Assembly (NCBI RefSeq): GCF_009663465.1
Contig: NZ_QXHU01000001.1
Coordinates: 60,496 to 124,495, forward strand
Direction of reading: 5' to 3'
DNA: 64,000 nucleotides
Source: Riemerella anatipestifer
GTDB taxonomy: Bacteria > Bacteroidota > Bacteroidia > Flavobacteriales > Weeksellaceae
Shown here: piece by piece, positions 1 to 8,346 of the stretch
Position numbering within the stretch: position 1 is the stretch's first letter
Layout: the number at the start of each line of letters is the position of its first letter
Position numbers and translations under genes: made by a program
The notes under the pieces: model-generated
What the model saw: only the letters and a program-made list of their open reading frames with translations
Told to the model about the DNA's origin: nothing
The model's database searches: none

Positions 1-1179
1 GGATAGAATTAAATCCTTCGCTTCGTCCAGAGTTTGATTTTCCTTCGGAACAATGACGATAGACAAAAATCCATAAGACTTAAATGGAGAGTGAAACGCC
101 GATGCTCTTAAAGCGGTTTGTTTTTGATTGATGTTTAAATCAATAAGTCCTACCTCACCATTGTTTGAAAGGATTTGAGTGCATATCTCGGTAAGTCTAG
201 CTTCTTGAGTGCCATAGCTATGAGAACGCCACGCCATCTGAAGTCTAGGTGCAGAAGGACTTTTAATAGTTCTTTTAATAATGTTGATTATAGGTTGCTC
301 TATAATAGGTGTTTTTTGAGGCAACTCTCTAAAAGAAAAAGTGCCAAAATAGCGTTCAGCTAAAGCAATAGTTGGTTCAAAATCTAAATCTCCCACCAAA
401 ATAAGAGCATAATTGTTAGGAACATAGTATTCTTTAAAATACTTATGTAGGGCTTCCATAGACGGGTTTTTAAGATGTTCGGCTTTACCGAGGGTGGTTT
501 GTTGTCCGTTGGGGTGATTAGGGAAAAGAGCGTCCATAATTTCATAATGCACCAATCTAAAATCGTTATCTTGGGCTCTGTTGAACTCTTCATAAACCGA
601 CTCTAGCTCGGTATGGAATAGCCTTAAAGCTAGCTCCGAAAAGCGTTCTTTCTCTACTTTAAACCATTTTTCCAACTCGTTGGACGGGATATTGTTCTTA
701 TACACCGTTTCGTCTAGCCAAGTGTGGGCATTAGTGCCAGAAGCCCCTAGAGAAGATAAAATTTTGTCGTATTCGTTAGGGATAGCATATTGTGCTGCCT
801 CTTGAGAAATGGAGTCTATCTCTTTGTAAATTTGCTTTTTTTCTTCCTCGTTTTGGGTGGCTTTGTGCTGCTCAAACAAATCGGATAATTTCTGTAAAAG
901 AGGTCGTTCTTTTTCCCAGTCAAGGCTACCTATTTTAGAAGTACCTTTAAACATCATATGCTCCAGATAGTGGGCAAGACCAGTATTGTCTTTAGGGTCG
1001 TTATTACTTCCTGTTCTTACGGGGATATAAGTTTGTATTTTGGGAGCATCAGAATTTTTGGAGAGGTAAACTTTAAGACCGTTTTTTAGCGTGTATATTC
1101 TTACTTGGTTGTCGTCGTTAGTTACCGATAGGTATTCTAGCCCATTCTTATCGGTGTGGGATATTACATCATATTTCAT
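1..1179 (-). CDS. M16 family zinc metallopeptidase (partial, runs off left edge)
   Basis: This is the N-terminal 393 residues of an insulinase-type (M16) peptidase. The frame is open from the ATG at 1177-1179 to base 1, so the C-terminus lies outside the window. The inverted zinc motif HYLEH (HxxEH) is present near residue 69, followed by the typical M16 glycine-rich and glutamate-containing stretch. A second recognisable block is YYVPNNYALILVGDLD, usual in M16 peptidases before the second half of the first domain. A long charged insert between the two (about residues 85-130) suggests the large single-chain form of around 950 residues rather than the two-subunit type found at 59.8-63.2 kb. 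No signal peptide is obvious at the N-terminus. A TATCTTTG promoter element lies 27 bp upstream. Confidence 0.9.
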   Translation of the reverse strand, partial: MKYDVISHTDKNGLEYLSVTNDDNQVRIYTLKNGLKVYLSKNSDAPKIQTYIPVRTGSNNDPKDNTGLAHYLEHMMFKGTSKIGSLDWEKERPLLQKLSDLFEQHKATQNEEEKKQIYKEIDSISQEAAQYAIPNEYDKILSSLGASGTNAHTWLDETVYKNNIPSNELEKWFKVEKERFSELALRLFHTELESVYEEFNRAQDNDFRLVHYEIMDALFPNHPNGQQTTLGKAEHLKNPSMEALHKYFKEYYVPNNYALILVGDLDFEPTIALAERYFGTFSFRELPQKTPIIEQPIINIIKRTIKSPSAPRLQMAWRSHSYGTQEARLTEICTQILSNNGEVGLIDLNINQKQTALRASAFHSPFKSYGFLSIVIVPKENQTLDEAKDLILS

Positions 1180-1205
1180 CACTTGCAAAAATCTTTATTG
1201 AGGTG

Positions 1206-1213
1206 CAAAGATA
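1206..1213 (-). promoter_or_regulatory. Bacteroidetes -7 promoter element for the M16 gene
   Basis: TATCTTTG on the minus strand matches TAnnTTTG exactly and ends 26 nt before the ATG at 1179. No convincing -33 TTG was found. Confidence 0.55.
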
Positions 1214-1272
1214 CCTTAGTTAGAGTAATAATTGGTAAAATATTTCATTATACTAAAGACTTTGGGTACAAA

Positions 1273-1305
1273 AAAGTCGGAAAGAACAATATTCTTTCCG
1301 ACTTT
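1273..1305 (-). terminator. Rho-independent terminator of the lipoprotein gene
   Basis: A perfect 14-bp stem (1273-1286 with 1292-1305) encloses the 5-nt loop CAATA. Read on the minus strand it is followed by a run of six T. It lies directly downstream of the lipoprotein stop at 1334. Confidence 0.85.
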
Positions 1306-1333
1306 AGTTGTTAAATTTACAGTGCATACATTC

Positions 1334-2182
1334 TTACTTAGAAACAACTTTGTACTCTATTTTAGAAATGCTTCGTTTTTTACCATCTCTTGTGTTCTCA
1401 ATTTCTGTAGGAAAGTTTTTGTCGTTATAAGAGTATTTATAGCCATATAGAGTAGTCATTTGATTTTGTTTTCCACTTTTGGTTAGCATATTGTTTGTTC
1501 CTCCTTTTGAAAGATATATAGCATCTTGAGAGTAGCCCAGTTTATCAAAGCCACTAATGTTTTTAAAAAGAGAGTTCCTGTCGTCATAGGTATATTCTTC
1601 CTCTATACTAGTTTCGTTAGAAAGGATTAAAGTAGCAGAACCGTAAGAGGAACTAACCTCTTTCCCTACTCTTTTTAGTATCTGTTTGTTTGGAGTAATG
1701 GTGTAAGTGTAGAAACCTTCCTTTTTGTATATTATATTCCCATCTTTTTTGTTTATTTCCTCAAGAGTTACCTCTACTGTATTTCCATTCAATTTATAGG
1801 TATAGGCTTCTGTAGAAGTTTGGCTAGGGTAATTACTTATAAAAGTTTCTTTTGTTAAATTGCCATTGCTGTCATACTCGTAAGAGGTTTCTGTTTTCTC
1901 ACCTTTTATTTTGGTAATCAAGTCTCCTTGATAGGTGTAAACTAAACTATCTTTACTCTTGTTTGGGAAAACTACAACTTCTTTAGAAAGTTTAGTCCCA
2001 TCGTAAGTTAAGTAGATGTTTTCTTTTTCTTCGTTATTATCCTCAAAGTAGGTTGTTTCTACCTTGTAAGGCAGTATCACTTCTTGGCTTAGAGGAGAAA
2101 TTTCCTCATCTCGTTTGTTGCATGATACCATAAAAAGGGCAGCCAATGCTACCGTAGACAATAAATAAAATGATTTTTTCAT
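1334..2182 (-). CDS. SPII lipoprotein with YD/RHS-like repeats
   Basis: A 282-residue secreted lipoprotein of unknown function. The N-terminus is a short basic region, a hydrophobic stretch and the lipobox MVSC with Cys21. The residues after the cysteine, NKRDEE, resemble the acidic lipoprotein export signal described for flavobacteria, so surface exposure is plausible. The body contains several tyrosine/aspartate-rich strands such as YEYDSNGNLTKE and YTYDDRNSLFKN, which resemble YD (RHS-type) repeats and DUF4595-like lipoproteins. It appears monocistronic, with its own TATATTTG promoter element and a strong terminator. Family assignment beyond repeat-containing lipoprotein is uncertain. Confidence 0.8.
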   Translation of the reverse strand: MKKSFYLLSTVALAALFMVSCNKRDEEISPLSQEVILPYKVETTYFEDNNEEKENIYLTYDGTKLSKEVVVFPNKSKDSLVYTYQGDLITKIKGEKTETSYEYDSNGNLTKETFISNYPSQTSTEAYTYKLNGNTVEVTLEEINKKDGNIIYKKEGFYTYTITPNKQILKRVGKEVSSSYGSATLILSNETSIEEEYTYDDRNSLFKNISGFDKLGYSQDAIYLSKGGTNNMLTKSGKQNQMTTLYGYKYSYNDKNFPTEIENTRDGKKRSISKIEYKVVSK

Positions 2183-2218
2183 GATGAAATAGTTTTAGTT
2201 GAATGAAAATTGATGTGG

Positions 2219-2226
2219 CAAATATA
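2219..2226 (-). promoter_or_regulatory. -7 promoter element for the lipoprotein gene
   Basis: TATATTTG on the minus strand, 36 nt before the ATG at 2182. The 21-bp repeat array begins about 35 bp further upstream. Confidence 0.55.
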
Positions 2227-2258
2227 CTTATTTACAAAATTTAATTCCAAATAACATA

Positions 2259-2430
2259 TAAAGGCTCGTAGGAATACAAAAATGGTAATGAGGAACACAA
2301 AAACCGCCGTGAGGAATACAATAAAGGCTTGTAGGAATACAAGAATGACCGTGAGGAATAGAAGAATGATTGTGAGGAGCTCATTATTTTAATGAGGAAT
2401 TAAAAAACAGCTTTGAGGAATAGGAGAATG
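2259..2430. repeat. Intergenic array with 21-bp period (core TGAGGAATACAA)
   Basis: Eight degenerate copies of the core TGAGGAATACAA (or GTAGGAATACAA) begin at 2268, 2289, 2310, 2331, 2352, 2373, 2393 and 2414. Every step is 21 bp except one of 20. The 9 bp between cores vary much more than the core. The array fills the gap between two divergently transcribed genes. No open frame covers it and there are no unique spacers, so it is neither coding nor a CRISPR. Confidence 0.9.
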
Positions 2431-2634
2431 AACAGTTTTTATTCATAAAATTGAAAATAATTCAAAAAAATACTTTAGTAAACCTCGTAACCTTACAGAA
2501 TTATCTTATCAAGAGCTTTATTTCTCAGTTGCCAACCTCATTTTCTGTCCTGGTCAATCCTATGATTGGAGGTAGGTGATTTTTTTCAGCACGAATTAAA
2601 ATAGGCTACCCTAAAATATTTCGTTTAGAATTAT

Positions 2635-2642
2635 TATATTTG
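2635..2642 (+). promoter_or_regulatory. -7 promoter element for the E1 fusion gene
   Basis: TATATTTG, 19 nt before the ATG at 2662, implying a leader of only about 14 nt. Confidence 0.6.
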
Positions 2643-2661
2643 TCAAAATTCAAAACGAGTT

Positions 2662-5091
2662 ATGAGTACAACTTACATAGAGTCTCAAAAAGTATCTTTT
2701 GAGGATTTTAAAAATAGTATTTTAAACGATTATAAACTAGGGAGAATTTCCCGAGAGATGTCCTATCTAGGTAGGAGAGAAGTGCTTACAGGAAAAGCAA
2801 AATTTGGTATCTTTGGTGATGGTAAAGAGTTGCCACAGTTGGCGATGGCAAGGGTGTTTAGAAATGGCGATTTTAGGTCGGGATATTACAGAGACCAGAC
2901 TTTCGCCTTAGCGATACAAGCCGTAAGTGTAGAGAGTTTTTTCGCACAGCTTTATGCAGATACAAGTGTAGAAAGAGAGCCCGCATCGGCAGGAAGACAA
3001 ATGAACGGGCATTACGCTACTAGAAGCCTTAACGAAGATGGTAGTTGGAAAAACTTAACAGAACAGAAAAACATTTCTTCCGATATATCGCCTACGGCGG
3101 GGCAGATGCCTAGACTTTTAGGTTTAGCACAAGCCTCCAAAATTTATAAAGAAATCCAGTTTGAAGGTTCAGAAAAATTCTCTCGTAATGGCAACGAGGT
3201 AGCTTTTGGGACGATAGGAGATGCCTCCACTGCGGAAGGTCATTTTTGGGAAACCCTCAATGCTGCGTGTGCCTTGCAAGTCCCTATGATTGTAAGTATT
3301 TGGGACGATGGGTATGGTATTTCTGTGCCTACACACAACCAAAGAGCCAAAGCAGATATTACCGAAATGCTATCAGGTTTCCAAAGAAAAGAAGGTAAAG
3401 CTGAAGGTTGCGAAATCATTACCGTAAAGGCGTGGGATTATCCAGCTTTGCTAGACGCTTACGCTAGAGCAGAAGATTTTGCAAGGAATCAAAGCATTCC
3501 AGTGGTAGTTCACGTTAAAGAAGTTACGCAGCCACAAGGGCACTCCACATCGGGGTCTCACGAAAGATACAAATCAGAAGAGCGATTGAATTGGGAAGCA
3601 GAGTACGATGGTCTTAAACAGTTTAGAGAATGGATACTCAATTATAGCATAGAAATAGACGGACAAACGGAAATTCTTGCTACGGCAGAAGAATTAGATG
3701 CCTTAGATAAAGAAGCAAAAAAGGAAGTTAAGGAAGGACAAAAAAGAGCGTGGGAAGACTACCAAAATGCTATTAAAGCTGTAAAAGAGAAAGGTCTATC
3801 GGCGGTAGAAAAACTTAAAGCTCAAAATGCTCAAGTAGAATCTTTATTGCAAGATTTCGGTAAAATCATATCGGTTGGAAAGAGAGAAGTGTTCCATCTG
3901 ATGAGAAAAGCACTATGGCTTACAAGAGGGCAAGATTCTGCGGAAAGAAAAGATTTAGAAAAGACTTATCAAGAGCTTTTATTGCAGGAGCAAGACCATT
4001 ATTCATCTCATCTTTACTCTCAATCTCAATGGAAGGCAACTAATGTAAAAGAAGTAAAGCCAATTTATAGTGATAATTCCGAAGAAGTGGACGGAAGGGT
4101 AGTGGTAAGAAATAATTTTGATAAAATATTTGAAAAATATCCACAAACCTTAGTTTTTGGAGAAGACACAGGGAACATTGGCGATGTAAACCAAGGTCTA
4201 GAAGGAATGCAGGAGAAGTATGGCGCAACGAGAGTGGCAGATACAGGGATTAGAGAAGCCACTATCTTAGGTCAAGGGATTGGTATGGCGATGAGAGGGC
4301 TTCGTCCAATTGCAGAAATTCAATATTTAGACTACATCCTCTACTGTTTGCAAGGTATGAGTGATGATTTGGCAACAGTACAATACAGAACTAAAGGGGG
4401 ACAAAAAGCGCCAGTAATTATAAGAACCAGAGGGCATAGATTAGAAGGAATTTGGCATTCAGGCTCTCCTATGGCGGGGATACTTAACTTGTCCAAAGGA
4501 ATTTTGGTATTAGTTCCTAGAAACTTAACTAAAGCAGCAGGGTTTTACAACACAATGTTACAAAGTGATGAACCTGCGGTAATTGTGGAGTGTCTCAATG
4601 GTTATCGTTTAAAAGAAAAACAACCAGACAACCTAGGCGAGTTTACCGTGCCTGTGGGTAAAATAGAGGTAACGAAAGAAGGGGCAGATGTTACCCTTGT
4701 TACTTATGGTTCTACTTGGCGTGTAGTGATGGAGGCAGCTAAAGAACTAGAGCAGTTAGGCATTTCAGCGGAAGTGATAGATGTTCAGTCGTTAATTCCA
4801 TTTGACTTAGAGCACGAAATTGCGAAAAGCGTTCAGAAGACCAATCGTTTAGTGGTGATAGATGAAGATGTGGAAGGAGGAACTTCTGCCTTTATTCTTC
4901 AGCAAATTTTAGAAAAACAAAAAGCCTTTAGATATTTGGATAGCGACCCAGTAACCATTACGGCTAAAAACCACAGACCAGCTTATGCTAGTGATGGAGA
5001 TTACTTTAGTAAACCATCTGTGGACGATATAGTGGAGGAAGTTTATGCGGTGTTTCACGAAACCAATCCAAGTAAATTCCCTAAAATATAA
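2662..5091 (+). CDS. 2-oxoacid dehydrogenase E1 component, alpha-beta fusion
   Basis: A fused thiamine-diphosphate-dependent E1 (809 residues) of the pyruvate/branched-chain 2-oxoacid dehydrogenase class. It decarboxylates a 2-oxoacid and reductively acylates the E2 lipoyl domain in the cytoplasm. Residues 1-380 form the alpha half, with the TPP/Mg motif GDASTAEG at about 186-193 followed by the usual asparagine at about 199. Residues from about 475 form the beta half, beginning with the strand VFGEDTGNIGDV and followed by the ATILGQGIGMA and AEIQYLDYI blocks. A charged helical linker of roughly 90 residues joins the halves. Fusions of this type are normal in flavobacteria. The sequence does not settle whether pyruvate or branched-chain 2-oxoacids are the substrate; the absence of adjacent E2/E3 genes gives no help. 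Confidence 0.9.
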   Translation: MSTTYIESQKVSFEDFKNSILNDYKLGRISREMSYLGRREVLTGKAKFGIFGDGKELPQLAMARVFRNGDFRSGYYRDQTFALAIQAVSVESFFAQLYADTSVEREPASAGRQMNGHYATRSLNEDGSWKNLTEQKNISSDISPTAGQMPRLLGLAQASKIYKEIQFEGSEKFSRNGNEVAFGTIGDASTAEGHFWETLNAACALQVPMIVSIWDDGYGISVPTHNQRAKADITEMLSGFQRKEGKAEGCEIITVKAWDYPALLDAYARAEDFARNQSIPVVVHVKEVTQPQGHSTSGSHERYKSEERLNWEAEYDGLKQFREWILNYSIEIDGQTEILATAEELDALDKEAKKEVKEGQKRAWEDYQNAIKAVKEKGLSAVEKLKAQNAQVESLLQDFGKIISVGKREVFHLMRKALWLTRGQDSAERKDLEKTYQELLLQEQDHYSSHLYSQSQWKATNVKEVKPIYSDNSEEVDGRVVVRNNFDKIFEKYPQTLVFGEDTGNIGDVNQGLEGMQEKYGATRVADTGIREATILGQGIGMAMRGLRPIAEIQYLDYILYCLQGMSDDLATVQYRTKGGQKAPVIIRTRGHRLEGIWHSGSPMAGILNLSKGILVLVPRNLTKAAGFYNTMLQSDEPAVIVECLNGYRLKEKQPDNLGEFTVPVGKIEVTKEGADVTLVTYGSTWRVVMEAAKELEQLGISAEVIDVQSLIPFDLEHEIAKSVQKTNRLVVIDEDVEGGTSAFILQQILEKQKAFRYLDSDPVTITAKNHRPAYASDGDYFSKPSVDDIVEEVYAVFHETNPSKFPKI

Positions 5092-5111
5092 ACAATAATA
5101 AAAATTGATAA

Positions 5112-5137
5112 GAGCGATTGTTTAACGGCAGTCGCTC
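5112..5137 (+). terminator. Hairpin after the E1 gene, possible weak terminator
   Basis: A 9-bp stem (5112-5120 with 5129-5137, one G-T pair) and an 8-nt loop lie 20 bp after the stop. There is no T-run, so it may be a weak terminator or an mRNA 3-prime stabiliser. Confidence 0.4.
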
Positions 5138-5166
5138 AACCTATTTAATACATAAAACTCAATATT

Positions 5167-6294
5167 ATGAGAAAGATACAAATGGTAGATTTGCAGAGCC
5201 AGTATTTTAAAATTAAAAATGAAGTGGATAATGCGGTGCTTAATGTAATGCAGTCGGCACAGTTCATCAATGGTTCGGAGGTTAAATCTTTCCAATCCGA
5301 GTTAGAAGAATATTTAGATGTAAAACATGTAATCCCTTGTGCTAACGGTACAGACGCACTCCAAATAGCTTTAATGGCTTTAGGTTTAAAAGAAGGAGAT
5401 GAGGTAATTACTGCAGACTTTACCTTTGCTGCAACGGTAGAGGTGATACATTTATTAAAGTTGAAAGCCGTTTTGGTAGATGTGGACTATGATACCTTTA
5501 CTATAAATACAGAGAAGTTAAAGGAATCCATTACTCCAAAGACTAAAGCGATAATTCCTGTGCATTTATTTGGACAATGTGCTAATATGGAGGAGATTCT
5601 AAAAATAGCAAAGGAACACAATATTTTTGTAGTAGAAGACAATGCACAAGCCATAGGTGCGGAATACACTTTTGCCGATGGAACGACTAAAAAATCTGGC
5701 ACAATGGGAAGCATAGGAACGACTTCATTCTTCCCGTCTAAAAATTTAGGATGTTACGGAGACGGGGGCGCTATCTTTACTAATGATGATGCTTTAGCAC
5801 ACCGTCTAAGAGGAATTGTAAATCACGGAATGTACGAACGCTATTATCACGATGAGGTGGGTGTTAATTCAAGACTAGATAGCATACAAGCGGCGGTTCT
5901 AAGAAAAAAACTACCACATCTGGATAACTATAACGAAGCTAGACGCAAAGCTGCGGATTTTTACGATGAGGCTTTTAAAGATTGTCCTCATATTTTAACG
6001 CCAAAAAGAGCAGGAAACTCAACGCACGTATTTCATCAATACACTCTTAGAATCCTTAATGGGAAAAGAAACGAGCTTCAGCAGTATTTGGCAGAAAAAG
6101 AAATTCCTGCAATGATATACTATCCTGTGGCACTTAGAAAACAGAAGGCTTACTACCAAGAAAGTAATGATGCCGATTTTGTAAATACAGACCGTTTGTT
6201 ATCCGAAGTAATTTCATTACCAATGCACACCGAGTTAGATGACGAACAGTTAAAATATATTACGGAAACTGTTTTAGAGTTTGTAAATAAATAA
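5167..6294 (+). CDS. DegT/DnrJ/EryC1/StrS family sugar aminotransferase
   Basis: A PLP-dependent nucleotide-sugar aminotransferase of 375 residues, the usual length for the family. It is expected to transaminate a keto-sugar nucleotide used for O-antigen, capsule or glycan synthesis. The PLP lysine is K192 in the motif FFPSKNLGCYGDGGA. The N-terminal MVDLQSQY and the CANGTDALQIAL phosphate-binding block are typical, and WbpE-like enzymes are the closest type I can recall. galE follows 9 bp later in the same direction, suggesting that both supply sugar nucleotides. The exact sugar cannot be deduced. Confidence 0.9.
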   Translation: MRKIQMVDLQSQYFKIKNEVDNAVLNVMQSAQFINGSEVKSFQSELEEYLDVKHVIPCANGTDALQIALMALGLKEGDEVITADFTFAATVEVIHLLKLKAVLVDVDYDTFTINTEKLKESITPKTKAIIPVHLFGQCANMEEILKIAKEHNIFVVEDNAQAIGAEYTFADGTTKKSGTMGSIGTTSFFPSKNLGCYGDGGAIFTNDDALAHRLRGIVNHGMYERYYHDEVGVNSRLDSIQAAVLRKKLPHLDNYNEARRKAADFYDEAFKDCPHILTPKRAGNSTHVFHQYTLRILNGKRNELQQYLAEKEIPAMIYYPVALRKQKAYYQESNDADFVNTDRLLSEVISLPMHTELDDEQLKYITETVLEFVNK

Positions 6295-6303
6295 GAAAGA
6301 GTT

Positions 6304-7323
6304 ATGACAATATTAGTAACGGGAGGTTTAGGCTATATAGGCTCTCACACAGTGGTTGAACTACTGAATGACGGTTTTGATGTTGTGATTGTAGATGATA
6401 TGTCTAATTCGGAGAAATTTGTGCTTAAAAATATAGAAGAGATTACAGGCAAAAAACCTATTTTCTATCCTTTCGATTTAAAACGAAGAGAATTATTAAG
6501 TCAAGTTTTAGATGCTTATAATATAGAAGGTTGTATCAACTTTGCTGCTTTTAAAGCGGTGGGAGAAAGCCAAGTGAAACCGATAGATTACTATGAGAAC
6601 AATCTATTTTCCTTAATCAATATATTACAAGAATTTAAAGAACGGAATATTTCTAACTTTATATTTTCCTCGTCGTGTACGGTTTATGGTCAGGCAGACG
6701 AAATGCCAATAGACGAAAATACACCACTCAAAACTCCAGAATCTTCCTATGGTAAAACCAAGCAGATGGGAGAGGAGATTTTAAAGGATTTTTCTAGAGC
6801 TCACGCTAAAAAAGTGTCTTTGTTGAGGTACTTTAATCCCATTGGGGCACATCCTTCGGGCAAAATAGGAGAGTTACCGTTGGGAGTACCTAACAATTTG
6901 GTGCCTTATGTTACACAAACAGCGGCAGGGATTAGAGAGAAACTTAGTATTTGGGGAGACGATTATCCAACGCCAGATGGTACCGCGATTAGAGATTATA
7001 TTTATGTGGTAGATTTAGCTAAGGCTCATTTGGCAGCACTTAAAAAGCTCATCAATGCAAAAGAAGAGACTGTTTTGGATATTTATAATTTGGGAACAGG
7101 GCAAGGTTCTTCGGTTTTAGAAGTCGTTAAAGCTTTTGAAAATGCCAATCGGGTAGAAGTACCGTATCAAATATGCAGTCGTAGAGAAGGTGATATTACC
7201 ATAGCTTATGCCAATGCTGATAAAGCAGAGAGAGAACTCGGTTGGAAAGCTGAAACCTCTTTAGAAGAAGCTCTTAGAACGACTTGGGAATGGCAAAAAT
7301 ATCTAGAACAGAGAAACCATTAG
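6304..7323 (+). CDS. galE: UDP-glucose 4-epimerase
   Basis: An extended short-chain dehydrogenase of 339 residues that interconverts UDP-glucose and UDP-galactose. The NAD-binding GGLGYIGSH motif is at residues 7-15. The catalytic Tyr-Lys pair is YGKTK at 149-153, preceded by the conserved SSSCTVYG segment. The ATG lies 9 bp after the aminotransferase stop, so the two are probably co-transcribed. Length and motifs fit bacterial GalE throughout, although 4-epimerases acting on related UDP-sugars look alike. Confidence 0.95.
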   Translation: MTILVTGGLGYIGSHTVVELLNDGFDVVIVDDMSNSEKFVLKNIEEITGKKPIFYPFDLKRRELLSQVLDAYNIEGCINFAAFKAVGESQVKPIDYYENNLFSLINILQEFKERNISNFIFSSSCTVYGQADEMPIDENTPLKTPESSYGKTKQMGEEILKDFSRAHAKKVSLLRYFNPIGAHPSGKIGELPLGVPNNLVPYVTQTAAGIREKLSIWGDDYPTPDGTAIRDYIYVVDLAKAHLAALKKLINAKEETVLDIYNLGTGQGSSVLEVVKAFENANRVEVPYQICSRREGDITIAYANADKAERELGWKAETSLEEALRTTWEWQKYLEQRNH

Positions 7324-7327
7324 CTAG

Positions 7328-7678
7328 ATGATAAAGGGAATATATGCTTGTTGGATTTATGTAAGTAATTTAGAATTATCCATAAGATTTTATCAAGAAA
7401 TAGGTTTTAACCTAAAATTGATAGAGGGAGATTGGGCTGAATTTGAATTCAATGGAGGCAGTTTTGCTTTGTTAAGGAGACCAATTGAAAAGGGTAAGGT
7501 TGTACCCACAAAAACGAGAATTATGTTTGAAGTTGATGATATTTTTTCCATATATAATATTTTGAGTGAGAAAAGTGTAAAAATGATAGGAGGTATTAAG
7601 AAAGAAAGTTATGGCAATTTACTCACTTTTGAAGATATTGATGGACATTGGTTAGAATTCTTTGAAAAGAAGGTTTGA
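7328..7678 (+). CDS. VOC (glyoxalase/bleomycin-resistance fold) family protein
   Basis: A 116-residue single VOC domain with two beta-alpha-beta-beta-beta modules. It starts with the characteristic AYCWIYVSNLELSIRFYQE-type strand and helix and ends with the EDIDGHWLEFFE metal-ligand strand. It begins 4 bp after galE, and its TGA overlaps the ATG of rsmG, so it sits inside the operon and is probably translationally coupled. VOC proteins include lyases, dioxygenases and binding or resistance proteins; the substrate cannot be assigned. Confidence 0.85.
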   Translation: MIKGIYACWIYVSNLELSIRFYQEIGFNLKLIEGDWAEFEFNGGSFALLRRPIEKGKVVPTKTRIMFEVDDIFSIYNILSEKSVKMIGGIKKESYGNLLTFEDIDGHWLEFFEKKV

Positions 7679-8313
7679 TGAAAAAAGATTTAATACTAAA
7701 ATATTTCCCAGAGCTTACCGAGCAGCAGCAACATCAGTTTGCGTTGCTAGAGCCTCTCTATAAAGAATGGAACGAGAAAATAAATGTAATTTCTAGGAAA
7801 GATACGGATAGCCTTTATGAGAAACATGTATTACATTCTTTAGGTATCGCTAAGGTAATGCCTTTTTCGGAAGGAACAAAAGTTCTGGATATTGGTACTG
7901 GCGGTGGATTTCCAGGGATACCTTTGGCAATAATGTTTCCAGAGGTAGAGTTTACCTTAATAGATTCTATTGGGAAGAAGATAAAAGTGGTACAAGCGGT
8001 ATCAGAGGCATTAGAGTTAAAGAATTTAATAGCCGTACACGGAAGAGCCGAAAAACTTAAGGATAAATACCATTTTGTAGTCAGTAGGGCGGTTACGCAG
8101 ATGCCAGTGTTTTTACGATGGCTAAAAGGAAAGTTTGAAAAAGAACAATTTAATCCTAAACATAATGGCGTACTTTACCTAAAAGGCGGCGATTTGGCGG
8201 AGGAATTGGCAGGACTTAAATGCGAGATTTTCAATCTTAAAAATTACTTTGAAGAAGAGTTTTTTGATACAAAAAAGGTAGTGTATCTTTCTAAAGGTAA
8301 TTTCAACTCATAA
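7678..8313 (+). CDS. rsmG: 16S rRNA (guanine-527-N7)-methyltransferase
   Basis: A 211-residue RsmG/GidB methyltransferase that modifies G527 of 16S rRNA using S-adenosylmethionine. The SAM-binding motif VLDIGTGGGFPGIPLA is near residues 68-83, and the family blocks LLEPLYKEWNEKINVISRKD and FVVSRAVTQM are present. I place the start at the ATG at 7678, whose first base is the last base of the preceding TGA. A TTG one codon upstream is possible but less likely. Confidence 0.95.
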   Translation: MKKDLILKYFPELTEQQQHQFALLEPLYKEWNEKINVISRKDTDSLYEKHVLHSLGIAKVMPFSEGTKVLDIGTGGGFPGIPLAIMFPEVEFTLIDSIGKKIKVVQAVSEALELKNLIAVHGRAEKLKDKYHFVVSRAVTQMPVFLRWLKGKFEKEQFNPKHNGVLYLKGGDLAEELAGLKCEIFNLKNYFEEEFFDTKKVVYLSKGNFNS

Positions 8314-8346
8314 AGTTAAAAACATAGATTTAGCAAAAAAATACCA

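Noticed and set aside
2435..2575. Short open frame reading as protein (SKPRNLTELSYQELYFSVANLI region)
   Set aside because: No start codon, no recognised family, and it lies upstream of the E1 promoter. It may be a decayed gene end but the evidence is too thin to annotate.
2541..2590. Riboswitch-like hairpin (CAATC...GATTG with CCT/AGG flanks) before the E1 gene
   Set aside because: It lies upstream of the -7 element, so it would not be in the E1 leader. No known riboswitch consensus is seen.
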